64,000 nt of DNA from Treponema peruense (GCF_016117655.1 NZ_CP064936.1:1984001-2048000), one strand, 5' to 3'; shown: positions 15,608-25,550, numbered from the stretch's first letter. The notes: generated by a model not told the origin, from the sequence alone. A program made the numbers and translations.

Positions 15608-16879
15608 TTATTCAGCAAGTAATGTACCGAACGGAACTCCAAGCAGGTTTTCAAGATCAAGAACGGCGCACACAAGATTGTATGCTTCCGAAAGAAGATT
15701 GAGTTTTGACTCCAGCAGGTTGTCATGTGACGTCTGGAGTGTAAGCAGATCTTTTGTTCCATGATTATATGCATCTCTCGTCATATCGTAAGTAGACTGG
15801 GAAAGCTCAATTGAACTTCTTCGCATTTCCATGTTTGCAAGCGACTGGTTGATTTTGTTCATATAAGTTTGTGCGTCCACCCTGAATTCAGAACGTGCAT
15901 TTTCAAGCTGGATTTCCAGATCGGCAACAGTATCTTTTTTTGACGCAATTGACTGCGCGCCCGAAGACCACGGCAAAAATCCGTCAAGCGGAATTGAAGC
16001 GCCCAGAGAAATACTTCCTGGTGAGTCAAAGGAAATTTCATCTTTTGCGCCGTTTGCATTTGTTGCGCTGTATGTGTAGGAAGCACTCAGCGACGGTCCC
16101 CACGCGGCAAGTCTTGAAGCGTTGACTGCATTCTGCGCAATTTCGAGCTGCTTTTCCAAAGATGCAATTGTGTAAGACTCAGGGGTAACGCCGGAAGCAT
16201 CCACTTCTGTAACAGCCATTATTCTGTCAAAGCTGCCCGAAAGTTCAATCTGCGTGTCCTGCGGAATACCAATCACCTGTTTGAATTCTGCAAGTGCGTT
16301 ATCAAGAGAAGTTTTGAGCGTGTCCAGTTCAAGCTGTTCATTCTGGTAGGTAACCTGCGCACTCAGAACATCAAGTTTTGACAAAGTGCCGCGGTTAAAC
16401 TTTGAAAGGTTTGACTCGTACTGGCTCTTTGCAGTCTCAAGACTTTTTTGCTTGAGCTTTACATTTTCTTCCTGGTACAAAATTGAATAGAAAGATTTTC
16501 TAACAGCAAGTTCAACACTTCTTAAAGTTTCGTCATAAGTCATCTGCTGCTTTTCGTAATTAAGGCAGGCGTTTTTTACAGTAGTATAAATTGAAGGAGC
16601 AAGATTTACCTTTACCGACCCCGAAAGTGAAAGTGCATTTTTGTCGGAATCCAAAGGCATTGTAACACTTGCACTTCCGTTGATTGTAGGGCTCACTGAA
16701 TTCCACGAAGTTCCTGCCGCGCGTTCTGCCGAATCCAAAGAAATTCTTCCGCGTTTTACGGAAACATTTTCTTCAAGTGCTTTACTGACAGCTTCTTCTA
16801 TTCCAAGTGCAACAGGTTGTGCAAAAACATTTGCTGCTGACAAAAACACAGCCAAAAACAAAACCGCTGATTTTTTCAT
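15608..16879 (-). CDS. TolC-family outer-membrane channel
   Basis: A 423-residue protein with a signal peptide (AVLFLAVFLSAANVFAQP) and two repeated blocks of long coiled helices typical of TolC: residues about 25-215 (for example LETAKSQYESNLSKFNRGTL) and 225-415 (IELSQSTYDMTRDAYNHGTK). Three such chains form the outer-membrane exit duct. It is the first gene of the efflux operon. AGAGGA precedes the ATG, and the A/T-rich region upstream has TATTAT-like -10 boxes within a near-palindromic stretch. Confidence 0.9.
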   Translation of the reverse strand: MKKSAVLFLAVFLSAANVFAQPVALGIEEAVSKALEENVSVKRGRISLDSAERAAGTSWNSVSPTINGSASVTMPLDSDKNALSLSGSVKVNLAPSIYTTVKNACLNYEKQQMTYDETLRSVELAVRKSFYSILYQEENVKLKQKSLETAKSQYESNLSKFNRGTLSKLDVLSAQVTYQNEQLELDTLKTSLDNALAEFKQVIGIPQDTQIELSGSFDRIMAVTEVDASGVTPESYTIASLEKQLEIAQNAVNASRLAAWGPSLSASYTYSATNANGAKDEISFDSPGSISLGASIPLDGFLPWSSGAQSIASKKDTVADLEIQLENARSEFRVDAQTYMNKINQSLANMEMRRSSIELSQSTYDMTRDAYNHGTKDLLTLQTSHDNLLESKLNLLSEAYNLVCAVLDLENLLGVPFGTLLAE

Positions 16880-17095
16880 AAATAATTCCTCTTTCTAGAA
16901 AACCGACATTCTCTTCTATAATACAATAGTATAATAAACCCGTCACAGGAAAATTACTGTTATTATGGTAAAATTTTCTGTTAACCGGGTAAATTTTACG
17001 TTAGATTTATTTCTTTTCAAAAGATACTTAAGTTTCGCATAAGATTCAGAATACGCAAATATACGTGCACGAATGCCGTGTAATGCCGCAGTACG

Positions 17096-17124
17096 TTGAA
17101 TTTTATGTAAAAAAAATGTAAACT
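17096..17124 (+). promoter_or_regulatory. prfA promoter, nearly leaderless
   Basis: TTGAAT (17096-17101), a 17-bp spacer and TAAACT (17119-17124), with the ATG nine bases further on and no SD. Confidence 0.6.
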
Positions 17125-17133
17125 AAAAGAACT

Positions 17134-18222
17134 ATGGATTTAATCAAGAAACTCGAAGACCTTTCAAAGCGCTATTCAGAAGTAACCGAAATGGTTGCAG
17201 ATCCTGACCTTATAAAAGACCAGACCAGATACAAAGACACAATGCGCGAACACCAGCACTTGAGCGAACTTATGTCTCTCTATGACGAATACAAAAAAAC
17301 ACTTTCGGGAATAGAAGAAAGCACCCGTCTCATAACAGAAGAAGACGACCATGACATGAAAGAGCTGGCCCGTGAGGAACTCAAGGAACTTGAAGAAAAA
17401 AAGCCAAAGCTCGAAGAACAGATAAAACTCAAGCTCATTCCGCCTGACCCTCTTGATGAAAAAAATATTATTCTTGAAATACGCGGCGGAGTCGGCGGTG
17501 ACGAAGCAAGTCTTTTTGTAAGGGACGTCTGGGAAATGTACTGCCACCTTGCAGAAATGAAAGGATGGAAGTACGAAGTAATGAACAGCCAGCCCACAGA
17601 AGTCGGCGGATTCAAAGAAATTGTAACTTCAATAAGCGGCAAATTTGTTTACGGAACACTCCGCTGGGAAGGCGGCGTTCACAGAGTACAGCGCGTTCCC
17701 TCTACAGAAGCACAGGGAAGAATCCACACAAGTACAATAACAGTAGCCGTTCTTCCCGAAGCAGAAGACACAGAAATCGTAATAAAACCCGAAGACGTGC
17801 GTGTAGACGTAATGCGCGCGGGCGGACCGGGAGGACAGTGCGTTAACACAACAGACTCTGCCGTTCGCCTTACGCATATTCCCACCGGACTTGTTGTTAT
17901 TCAGCAGGATGAAAAAAGCCAGATAAAAAACAAGGCAAAGGCATTCCGCGTTCTTAGGGCAAGACTTTTTGACCTCGAAGAAAGCAAGAAAAATGCAGAA
18001 CGTTCGGCCGCAAGAAAAAACATGGTCGGTTCCGGTGACAGAAGCGAAAGAATCCGCACGTACAATTTTCCGCAGAACAGAGTTACAGACCACCGCATAA
18101 ACTTTACGATATACAAACTTGACCAGTTTATGATGGGCTACATGGACGAAATGCTTGACGCGCTCAACGTATATGCAAAAGAAGAGCAGTTCAAAGACGT
18201 AAGCGAACTTTCAGAAAACTGA
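17134..18222 (+). CDS. prfA: Peptide chain release factor 1
   Basis: A 362-residue class I release factor for UAA and UAG. The GGQ motif that triggers peptide release is in MRAGGPGGQCVNTTDSAVRL, and the helical N-terminal domain and the codon-recognition domain are of normal length. The recognition tripeptide region is in SQPTEVGGF to VPSTEAQGR. prmC, which methylates the GGQ glutamine, overlaps the stop codon (TGATG), so the pair is coupled. Confidence 0.95.
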   Translation: MDLIKKLEDLSKRYSEVTEMVADPDLIKDQTRYKDTMREHQHLSELMSLYDEYKKTLSGIEESTRLITEEDDHDMKELAREELKELEEKKPKLEEQIKLKLIPPDPLDEKNIILEIRGGVGGDEASLFVRDVWEMYCHLAEMKGWKYEVMNSQPTEVGGFKEIVTSISGKFVYGTLRWEGGVHRVQRVPSTEAQGRIHTSTITVAVLPEAEDTEIVIKPEDVRVDVMRAGGPGGQCVNTTDSAVRLTHIPTGLVVIQQDEKSQIKNKAKAFRVLRARLFDLEESKKNAERSAARKNMVGSGDRSERIRTYNFPQNRVTDHRINFTIYKLDQFMMGYMDEMLDALNVYAKEEQFKDVSELSEN

Positions 18223-19112
18223 TGAATATAAACCAGGCAAGGCAGGAAGGACAAAAACTTCTTGCGCAAAGCCCTACCCCTGTTTTGGACACCGACTGCA
18301 TTCTTGAAAGTGTGCTTGAAAAAGACAAAACCTACATTCTCTTTAACCGTGACGATGAACTTACACAAGAGCAGCAGGATTCTTTTTTTGACGGAATAAA
18401 AAAACGCGCACAGGGACTGCCGGTTGCCTACATTACAGGACACAAGGAATTCTACGGAATTGATTTCTTTGTAACACCCGACGTTCTTATTCCAAAACCT
18501 GACACCGAAGTTCTTGTAGAAGAAGCAGCCGGAATAATACGCGCACAGTTAAAAAACATCGGTACGGTAAGAGTCTGCGATATGTGTACCGGAAGCGGGT
18601 GCATAGGCATCTCTGTCCTTAAGGAATGTCTTGTTCCGGGACTGCCGGCCGGAACACGTCTTGAGTTTACAATGGCCGACATAAGCACAGCCGCGCTTGA
18701 TATTGCAAAAAAAAATGCGCTCAATATTCTGGGAAAAGAAACGTTCAGTAAAATAACATTTGTGCGCGGCGATCTTTTTGAAAATATTTCCGGCCGGTTC
18801 AATGTAATTCTGTCCAATCCGCCTTACATACCAAAAGCACTTGTTCCAGTCCTTCTTGCCGACGGACGCAGCGAACCTTCACTTGCACTTGACGGAGACG
18901 CCGCAGAAAAAAGCAGTGACGGCCTTGGAATAGTCAGAAGACTTGTACCGCAGGCAGCATCCCATCTTGCCCCAGGCGGAATTCTTCTTATAGAAACCGG
19001 CGAGTACAACGCACAGGACGCAGAACTTGTCTTTAAAAAAGAAGGCTTTAAGGACACGCGCATAATTTACGATCTTTCTGGAATGATGCGCGATGTCTTT
19101 GGCAGAATCTAG
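18222..19112 (+). CDS. prmC: Release factor glutamine methyltransferase
   Basis: A 296-residue SAM enzyme that methylates the GGQ glutamine of release factors. The N-terminal helical domain is followed by the SAM site DMCTGSGCIGISVL, the MADIS acidic strand and the catalytic NPPY in ILSNPPYIP. It overlaps prfA by one base. Its stop overlaps the convergent rel gene by 4 nt, leaving no room for a terminator. Confidence 0.94.
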   Translation: MNINQARQEGQKLLAQSPTPVLDTDCILESVLEKDKTYILFNRDDELTQEQQDSFFDGIKKRAQGLPVAYITGHKEFYGIDFFVTPDVLIPKPDTEVLVEEAAGIIRAQLKNIGTVRVCDMCTGSGCIGISVLKECLVPGLPAGTRLEFTMADISTAALDIAKKNALNILGKETFSKITFVRGDLFENISGRFNVILSNPPYIPKALVPVLLADGRSEPSLALDGDAAEKSSDGLGIVRRLVPQAASHLAPGGILLIETGEYNAQDAELVFKKEGFKDTRIIYDLSGMMRDVFGRI

Positions 19113-21010
19113 CGCTGCTTTTTGAACCTGTTCATTTCTATCTGACGCTGCTTGGACTTTTCTTTGTTCTGTTCGCGCAGTTCGGTTTCTTTCTTTGACT
19201 TTTTGCGTTCAGTTGTGTCCCATTCAACAGGAACAGAGCGTTTTTCAATGTCCGGAATCCTTAAAAATGTAAGACAGTTTGCCGCATGAACGGTAATTCC
19301 CCTGTTGCGCGAAATGTACCCCACAATCGGATCCCCCGGCTTTGGTTTGCAACACTGTGCCATTGTTACAAGAAAGTTTGTCGTGTTTTCTATTACAACG
19401 CGGCCTGTATAATCGGTCTTTTGAGAAACATTTTTCTTCTTTTTTTCTTCGCGCAGTTTTTCTGCAACCTGCTTTGAATGAAGTGTATTTGCAGCAATTT
19501 CTGCCTCGCGCCTTTCCAATGCATCTTTGTCAATAAAAGTCGGGTCGTTTTCTGCAAGCCATGAATGTATCTTCTGTCTTGCTTTGGAAGTTTTTACGGC
19601 CTTGTACTGTGCCTGCGTCGGATGTGCCTGCGGGTTGGTGAGTACTTCAATTATCTGCGTGTTTTTGAGCGGTGCCGTAAGCGGAATTATTTTTCCGTCT
19701 GCCTTTGCCCCTACAACTTTTTCGCCTATTCCGGAATGAATCGCGTATGCAAAGTCAATTGCGTTTGCTCCGGCCGGAAGTTCCTTGACGTCGCCCTTCG
19801 GAGTAAATACATAAATCGAGTCTCCCAGAAGCTCATTTTTGAGTTCACTGAAGAAACTTTCATTGCTTAAGTCTTCGTCCCTCAAAGCCCTGAGCTGGTT
19901 TATGATACTCAAGTCTTCGGCCTTTACAAGATCACGGTTTGTTCCCTTTTTGTACAGCCAGTGGGACGCAACACCGTGTTCGGCAACATTGTGCATTTCC
20001 TGCGTGCGTATCTGGATTTCAAGCGGCTTTCCGTCACACATTACGGTTGTATGAAGTGACTGGTAACCGTTCGCCTTTGGCATGGCAATGTAGTCCTTGA
20101 ACCTGCCTTCCATCGGTTTCCAGAGACCATGCACAATTCCTATAAGCGTGTAGCATTCAGCGTTTGTCTGACAGATAATTCTTAACGCAAAAAGGTCAAA
20201 AAGTTCACCGGGCTCTTTGTTGCGCTTTCTCATTTTCTGATATATTGAATAAAAGTGCTTGGCGCGGCTGGTTATTGAAACAGATATTCCTGCCTTTTCT
20301 GTTGCCGTATAAATCTTTTTTACAGCCTTGTCCAGGTATTCTGCGCGCTCGGCTTTTTTTTGCGCAACAATTGTTTTAATCTGCTGGAATGCCGCCGGAT
20401 TTGAATACTTGAGGCTCAAATCTTCCATCTCGCTCTTTACGTCTGACATACCAAGACGGCTTGCAAGCGGACACCAAATGTCTATAACTTCTTTTGCAAC
20501 TGCACGCTGTGCTTCGGGACTTACCGACTTTAAATTTCTCATGCGGTCAAGGCGGTCGGCCAGTTTTACGAGAATAACCCTTATGTCATCGACCATGGCA
20601 AAGAGCATTTTGCGAATATTGTCTGCTTCCTGGATTGAAGAACTCTTTATTTTAAGACCGGTGATTTTTGCCGTACCGCTGCAGATTACAGACACATCCT
20701 TACCGAACTTTTCTTCTATTTCTGAAAGGCACTCCGAATCTACTTCCAGAATATTGTGGAATAAACCCGCGATGATGCAGTCAGCGCCAAGATTTTTTTC
20801 GGCAAGAACGCGGGCAACTCTCATCGGATGCAGGCAATAGGGCTTACCGCATTTGCGTTTGAGACTGCCGGTTTTTTCTATAAGAAAACTCCATGCAGCG
20901 CGTATTTTCTGTTCTTCCTGCTGTGTATAGCTTTCAGGAAAGTCCCTGAAAAAATTATTAATTAATTCGTCAGGATCAGTAACAAGATTAATCGGATCCA
21001 ATTCAGCCAT
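19109..21010 (-). CDS. RelA/SpoT-type (p)ppGpp synthetase, altered hydrolase site
   Basis: A 633-residue alarmone enzyme. The HD domain keeps H61, H85 and D152 (KLADRLDRMRNL), but the usual HDxxED core reads HNILEV, so metal ligand D86 is Asn and D90 is Val. Hydrolase activity is therefore probably lost. The synthetase domain (residues about 230-360) looks active, with GRFKDYIAMPKANGYQSLH carrying the RxKD motif and LEIQIRT. A TGS domain (VFTPKGDVKELPAGANAIDF) follows. The end has the CCKPKPGD zinc-finger-like motif, then a basic tail; the ACT domain is missing or very short. GAGAGGG precedes the ATG. It lies downstream of the U32 gene. Confidence 0.92.
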   Translation of the reverse strand: MAELDPINLVTDPDELINNFFRDFPESYTQQEEQKIRAAWSFLIEKTGSLKRKCGKPYCLHPMRVARVLAEKNLGADCIIAGLFHNILEVDSECLSEIEEKFGKDVSVICSGTAKITGLKIKSSSIQEADNIRKMLFAMVDDIRVILVKLADRLDRMRNLKSVSPEAQRAVAKEVIDIWCPLASRLGMSDVKSEMEDLSLKYSNPAAFQQIKTIVAQKKAERAEYLDKAVKKIYTATEKAGISVSITSRAKHFYSIYQKMRKRNKEPGELFDLFALRIICQTNAECYTLIGIVHGLWKPMEGRFKDYIAMPKANGYQSLHTTVMCDGKPLEIQIRTQEMHNVAEHGVASHWLYKKGTNRDLVKAEDLSIINQLRALRDEDLSNESFFSELKNELLGDSIYVFTPKGDVKELPAGANAIDFAYAIHSGIGEKVVGAKADGKIIPLTAPLKNTQIIEVLTNPQAHPTQAQYKAVKTSKARQKIHSWLAENDPTFIDKDALERREAEIAANTLHSKQVAEKLREEKKKKNVSQKTDYTGRVVIENTTNFLVTMAQCCKPKPGDPIVGYISRNRGITVHAANCLTFLRIPDIEKRSVPVEWDTTERKKSKKETELREQNKEKSKQRQIEMNRFKKQR

Positions 21011-21057
21011 TTTTCCCTCTCAAAAAATTCAAAGACTGTTCCACCAGCCAAAGTCAA

Positions 21058-22509
21058 TCAGCGGCCGTTATCCCTGAAGCGGCCTTCAACATAACCTTCA
21101 TCCTTTATTCTTACAAGAGATGCACTTGCAATTTCTTCTGCAGTATAAATTACGCACGGGTGACCGTCGCAAACCCAGTTGTATGTTTCACCGTTTTCGG
21201 GATTGACCAGCAGAAAGTCCTTTGAACAGAGCTTTTTTGCCACGCAGTCAGGGGAAACAACTTCAAGTTCTGAATCTTTTTGAATCATATTGAGTGCCTT
21301 GAGCGGGTACATTTTCCACCCTTCGCGCTCTTCAATTCCTTCAAGGTATTTGTCGGGATTCGCGGCCGTGCGTTTGTCAAAGGCAGCCCGCGCTTCCTGA
21401 CACATAGCATCGTATGCGGTTTTTCTTGAGTCCCTCAGGAATTTTCCTTTTTTAAGGACAGCATTTTCTTCTTCCTTACAAAGAGGCTTTCCAAGTTCAG
21501 CACAAAGCTGGTAGGGACTGTCTGTTGCACCGCTTACCGTAACATCTGCATCTGACCTTCCGTAGTAAAAGCCTGTTCCGAAAGGTCTGTGGCTTACCTT
21601 GTACAGTTCAGAAACAAAAGGTTCTGCTTCTTTCTGCGTAATTTTTCCTTCAAGGGCATCCAGTGCCTTTCTGTATGCGCGCGTAATAAGGGCAACGTAA
21701 TAAACGCTTTTCATGCGGCCTTCAATCTTAAGACTGTCAACACCGGCTTTTTTAAGGTCTGACAGATGGTCAATCATGCACAAATCTTTTGAAGACAGAA
21801 CTGCAGTAAAATTTTCGCCTTCGTAAACAGGAAAATATTCGTCAGGCCTCTTGTGTTCGCGAAGATAAAGTGCACCGCTCTGTGCAAGTTCGGAAGGTTT
21901 TACCATTACATCATAGTCCCAGCGGCATGTATGCGAACAAAAACCTTCCTGGGCACTGCGTCCGTTAAGATAGGCACTCATAAGACAGCGGCCGGCATAG
22001 GCAATACACATTGCACCGTGAACAAAACATTCAATTTCCATATCCGGAACAGCATCTTTTATCTCTGCAATTTCAGAAAGAGAAGCTTCACGTCCCATGA
22101 CTACGCGCGAAAATCCCAGCGATTTGTACATCTTTACGGCTTCGCGGTTCATGCAGCTGGCCTGTGTAGAAAGATGCAGCTGTGCGTTGGGGAAATGCTT
22201 TTGCAGAATGGGAACGATTCCAAGATCCTGAACAATAAACGCGTCTATTGGATACTGTTTAAAATAAGGAATATCTTTTATAAAGCGGTCTATTTCGTTG
22301 TTATGGAAAGAAATATTCAGAGCACAGTGAAGTCTGCGTCCGGGAAATTCATTTTTAAGCTGAATAACCTTACTGTATTCGTCCTCGTAAAAATTGTCGG
22401 CCTTTACACGAAGCGAAAAGTTTTTTAAGCCGATGTAGGCCGCGTCTGCACCGTAAGCATAGCAGTATCTGAGTTTATCGATATTTCCGGCAGGAGAAAG
22501 CAGCTCCAT
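21058..22509 (-). CDS. U32-family protein (TrhP/RlhA type)
   Basis: A 483-residue member of the U32 peptidase-like family, whose best studied members (TrhP, RlhA) hydroxylate RNA. It starts with MELLSPAGNIDKLRYCYAYG; the family signature is ECFVHGAMCIAYAGRCLMSA, followed by the cysteines of GFCSHTCRWDY. A C-terminal domain follows after residue 330. The gene sits 7 nt after the alpha/beta hydrolase gene and 47 nt before rel, so the three are probably one transcript. A role in prephenate-dependent tRNA hydroxylation is inferred from the family. Confidence 0.85.
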   Translation of the reverse strand: MELLSPAGNIDKLRYCYAYGADAAYIGLKNFSLRVKADNFYEDEYSKVIQLKNEFPGRRLHCALNISFHNNEIDRFIKDIPYFKQYPIDAFIVQDLGIVPILQKHFPNAQLHLSTQASCMNREAVKMYKSLGFSRVVMGREASLSEIAEIKDAVPDMEIECFVHGAMCIAYAGRCLMSAYLNGRSAQEGFCSHTCRWDYDVMVKPSELAQSGALYLREHKRPDEYFPVYEGENFTAVLSSKDLCMIDHLSDLKKAGVDSLKIEGRMKSVYYVALITRAYRKALDALEGKITQKEAEPFVSELYKVSHRPFGTGFYYGRSDADVTVSGATDSPYQLCAELGKPLCKEEENAVLKKGKFLRDSRKTAYDAMCQEARAAFDKRTAANPDKYLEGIEEREGWKMYPLKALNMIQKDSELEVVSPDCVAKKLCSKDFLLVNPENGETYNWVCDGHPCVIYTAEEIASASLVRIKDEGYVEGRFRDNGR

Positions 22510-22516
22510 ATATTCC

Positions 22517-23473
22517 TCACTCTGTTACATCAATATTGTTTTTTTTAAGAACAACAGCTCTTTCACCACCGTCGTCATCCTCGGGGCGTCTGTTTACATA
22601 GCGGCCTATTCTTTCTACGGCAAGATGCGATTCCATAAGATATTCGTCTGCCATCTGAAAAAGATGCATCATACCGGGCCATACGTCAAGCACGCAGTTT
22701 ATTCCGTTGTCCATAAGAAGGCTGCAGAAGTCACGCGACTGTGAAAGAAGAATTTCCTTTTCACCGCACTGAATGTACACTTCGGGAAAACCTTCGAGCA
22801 TGGCTTTGTCTGCCTTGAGTGGGGAAACACGCGGGTTCATTACATTCGATGCGTATGTGTACAAATCTGCAGCATGAAGAATATCCTCTCTTGCGATAAC
22901 TTCATCGCGCGCCTTTTTTGAACCGAAGTCATAGCTGTCAGAAATATCCAGCCACGGTGAAAAAAGAATTATTCCTTTTATCCGCGAACGTGCGGCGCTG
23001 TCCAGACCAAGCACGGATGCAAGCGCAACAGAAGCCCCGCTGCCGTCTGCCGCAATTAAAATTTCTGTACCGGAGTTTTCATCTGCAAGTGCATTGAAAA
23101 CAGCGCTTACATCCTCTGTTCCCGCAGGAAACGGATGTGTCGGTGGCAGCCTGAACTCGGGTACAACAGCCCTGGCAGAAACACTGTCTGCAAGTCCTGC
23201 GCAGAAACTCCTGCAGCTTTCACGCGAACCGCCGGAAAATGAACCGCCGTGAACATAAAGCAACACTCTGTTTGCAGAAAATGCACGGGGAACAAGAATA
23301 TCGCACTTAACACCGCCTATCATACTTTCGGAAAGTTCTGCTCCGTTTGGAACAAAGTCGCAGGTAAATTTCTTTTCTAATTTTGAGCGAAACTGGCCCA
23401 CTTCATGCTTTGGAGTAAGAACCAGAGTACGAAGTTTTTTTACCGCGGCCCGGCGGTCTATTCTTATTTCCAT
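22517..23473 (-). CDS. Alpha/beta hydrolase, HSL (family IV) type
   Basis: A 318-residue hydrolase from the ATG at 23473. The oxyanion HGGS motif is in LLYVHGGSFSGGS, the nucleophile elbow is AADGSGASVA, and the likely acid and base are in GEKEILLSQS and GMMHLF. Family members act on short-chain esters. The upstream extension to 23572 lacks conservation and runs into the metA promoter region. A TATACT ends eight bases before the ATG, with no SD, another nearly leaderless layout. First gene of a probable hydrolase-U32-rel transcript. Substrate unknown. Confidence 0.82.
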   Translation of the reverse strand: MEIRIDRRAAVKKLRTLVLTPKHEVGQFRSKLEKKFTCDFVPNGAELSESMIGGVKCDILVPRAFSANRVLLYVHGGSFSGGSRESCRSFCAGLADSVSARAVVPEFRLPPTHPFPAGTEDVSAVFNALADENSGTEILIAADGSGASVALASVLGLDSAARSRIKGIILFSPWLDISDSYDFGSKKARDEVIAREDILHAADLYTYASNVMNPRVSPLKADKAMLEGFPEVYIQCGEKEILLSQSRDFCSLLMDNGINCVLDVWPGMMHLFQMADEYLMESHLAVERIGRYVNRRPEDDDGGERAVVLKKNNIDVTE

Positions 23474-23518
23474 ATTCTGCAAGTATAGCAAATATCCGTT
23501 TTTTTTTGCTATATTTGC

Positions 23519-23524
23519 TATAAT
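23519..23524 (+). promoter_or_regulatory. -10 box of metA
   Basis: TATAAT at 23519-23524, divergent from the hydrolase gene; no clear -35. The leader to the GTG at 23614 is about 80 nt and holds a palindromic stretch with CTCT and AGAG ends (23568-23591), with no recognisable SAM riboswitch. Confidence 0.45.
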
Positions 23525-23613
23525 ATCGCGACTTAGAACATCGCATTTAAAAAATGTCTCTGAAAATTTCAATTTTTAGAGCCTTCCTATACAAAACTTT
23601 TAAGGGGAACACT

Positions 23614-24537
23614 GTGCCTATAAAAATAGACTCCGACCTTCCAGCAAGATCCACTCTGGAAAACGAAAACATCTTCGTAATGACGCAGGAACGCGCTGCC
23701 TCACAGGACATACGCCCCCTTAAAATAGCAATTGTAAACTTAATGCCAACAAAAGAAGTTACCGAAACCCAGCTTCTGAGGCTTCTGTCAAACACGCCGC
23801 TGCAGATAGACATTTCGCTTGTTCAGATGAAAGGACATGTTTCAAAAAATACAAGCAGCGCCCATCTTGAAAAATTCTATATAAATTCAGAAGACATTCT
23901 CTCGCAGAAATTCGACGGAATGATAATAACAGGAGCACCTGTTGAGCAGATTCCTTTTGAGCAGGTTGACTACTGGAACGAACTGTGCAAAATCATGGAC
24001 TATGCAAAAAAGAACGTATTCTGCACGCTTTACATCTGCTGGGGAGCAATGGCAGGTCTTTACCACCTGTACGGAATAAACAAGCACGTGGTAAGGGACA
24101 AGTTTTCGGGCATTTACTACTCAAAGCTTCTTGATTCAACAGAGCCTCTTCTACGCGGATTCGATGACTTTTTCCCTGTTCCGACTTCGAGATACACAAG
24201 AATTCTTCCCGAAGACGTACTTAACAACAAAAAATTAAAGCTTCTGGCAAATTCTTCTGTTACCGGAGTCACAATCGCAAAATCAGCAGACAACCGTTCA
24301 ATTTTTATGACCGGCCACCTTGAATACGACACAGACACCCTTGCGCAGGAATACAAACGCGACATAGAAAAAGGACTTGCAGCAGCCCTTCCTTACAATT
24401 ATTTTACCGACAACAATCCGCAGAAAGCCGTTTTCTCACGCTGGAGAAGTACAGCCCACCTTTTCTATTCAAACTGGCTCAACTATTACGTTTACCAGGC
24501 AACACCTTACAGACTGGGCGACATAGAAGACAAATAG
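23614..24537 (+). CDS. metA: Homoserine O-acyltransferase
   Basis: A 307-residue enzyme of the MetA family that acylates homoserine in methionine synthesis. It starts at GTG 23614 with the typical PIKIDSDLPARSTLENENIF, seven bases after AAGGGG; upstream in-frame codons are not conserved. The catalytic cysteine is C143 in TLYICWGAMAGLYHLYG, and the His/Glu pair is in TGHLEYD. Whether acetyl- or succinyl-CoA is used cannot be read safely. It converges on the RlmM-like gene with a 26-bp gap. Confidence 0.94.
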   Translation: MPIKIDSDLPARSTLENENIFVMTQERAASQDIRPLKIAIVNLMPTKEVTETQLLRLLSNTPLQIDISLVQMKGHVSKNTSSAHLEKFYINSEDILSQKFDGMIITGAPVEQIPFEQVDYWNELCKIMDYAKKNVFCTLYICWGAMAGLYHLYGINKHVVRDKFSGIYYSKLLDSTEPLLRGFDDFFPVPTSRYTRILPEDVLNNKKLKLLANSSVTGVTIAKSADNRSIFMTGHLEYDTDTLAQEYKRDIEKGLAAALPYNYFTDNNPQKAVFSRWRSTAHLFYSNWLNYYVYQATPYRLGDIEDK

Positions 24538-24563
24538 CCGTCAGTTTTCAAAAAATCTGCGCA

Positions 24564-25550
24564 TTATTTCACCATGCTGAATTCAATTTTTGGTTCAACA
24601 TGAATAAACGTAAGTTCGTGTTTGTTGTAATTAAGGTGAACGATTTTGCTGAACGGAATTTTTTCGAATTCAGCCACAAGGTTCCAGTCAATTTCGCCCT
24701 GCATCTTTATCGTACAGATCATCTGCTTTGTTTTGCCGCTGTCCAGCCACACGTGAATCCATTCCAAAAGACGTTCCGGGTAGCAGATAACGTCGCTTAA
24801 AACCCAGTCAAATTCACCAAGTTCTTTAGGGGTATATGTAAAGGCATCGTGCGCCCTGAACGTAACCAACGGATTTTTCATAAGTGACGGAGCAAGTTCG
24901 CTTCTGTCAACTGCAAAAACCGAAGAGCCGGCATTGACAAGAACCCACGTCCAGCCACCGGGACAGGCACCGGCTTCAAAACACTTCTGTCCGGGACCGG
25001 GAAGCTCGGCACCAAAGAAGTGGTTTGCCATACAAAGCGCTTCCTGAATTTTAAGGTAAGCTCTGCTCGGCGGATTTTCATGGTCTTCGTTAAACAGAAG
25101 AGAACCTGCAGGAAGACAGCTTGAAGTTTTTGCAGAAACAATCATCGTTTTGTCGTCAATAAGCGTGTAAAGGCCTATTGGAGCGCGAGGTATTTCAAAA
25201 GGAAAATTTCTGGCCTTAAGGTTCACGCGGGGAAGCTTATCCTGAATAAGAGCCGCACGCCTGAAACACGTAAATGTATAAGGAGCCCACGAACGCTGCA
25301 TTCCGCGCAGAACATTTGCTGCTTCACCAATTGAGTCAAAATGTACAAGTGACGGTTCAAGCATAGCAGTGCGGCACCAGTACGGAATTTTGTCTGAATC
25401 ATAATTCTTTAAATAAACAAGATCCCCGTAGTCATTGCGCCCGTCCAAAGTTACACCAAGACGCCGCGTAAGTTCCGAAAGCATCATTTCCTTCATATCT
25501 GTGTAAGGAAGAAGAGCCGCGCCGGGAATTTTTTCTATAGTAACACCCAT
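24564..25550 (-). CDS. RlmM/FtsJ-type 2'-O-ribose methyltransferase
   Basis: A 328-residue protein with an N-terminal THUMP-like region and a C-terminal Rossmann methyltransferase. The SAM motif FEAGACPGGWTWVLVNAGS matches the GACPGGW of RlmM, and FDWVLSDVICYP and ICTIKMQ supply the catalytic Asp and Lys. RlmM modifies C2498 of 23S rRNA in E. coli; the target here is inferred. It lies 15 nt after the PilZ gene and has an AAGGA SD. Confidence 0.82.
   Translation of the reverse strand: MGVTIEKIPGAALLPYTDMKEMMLSELTRRLGVTLDGRNDYGDLVYLKNYDSDKIPYWCRTAMLEPSLVHFDSIGEAANVLRGMQRSWAPYTFTCFRRAALIQDKLPRVNLKARNFPFEIPRAPIGLYTLIDDKTMIVSAKTSSCLPAGSLLFNEDHENPPSRAYLKIQEALCMANHFFGAELPGPGQKCFEAGACPGGWTWVLVNAGSSVFAVDRSELAPSLMKNPLVTFRAHDAFTYTPKELGEFDWVLSDVICYPERLLEWIHVWLDSGKTKQMICTIKMQGEIDWNLVAEFEKIPFSKIVHLNYNKHELTFIHVEPKIEFSMVK

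Noticed and set aside
23525-23613. SAM riboswitch or T-box in the metA leader
   Set aside because: The leader is only about 80 nt and lacks the multi-stem layout and conserved boxes of known SAM riboswitches or T-boxes; only a palindromic stretch is present.
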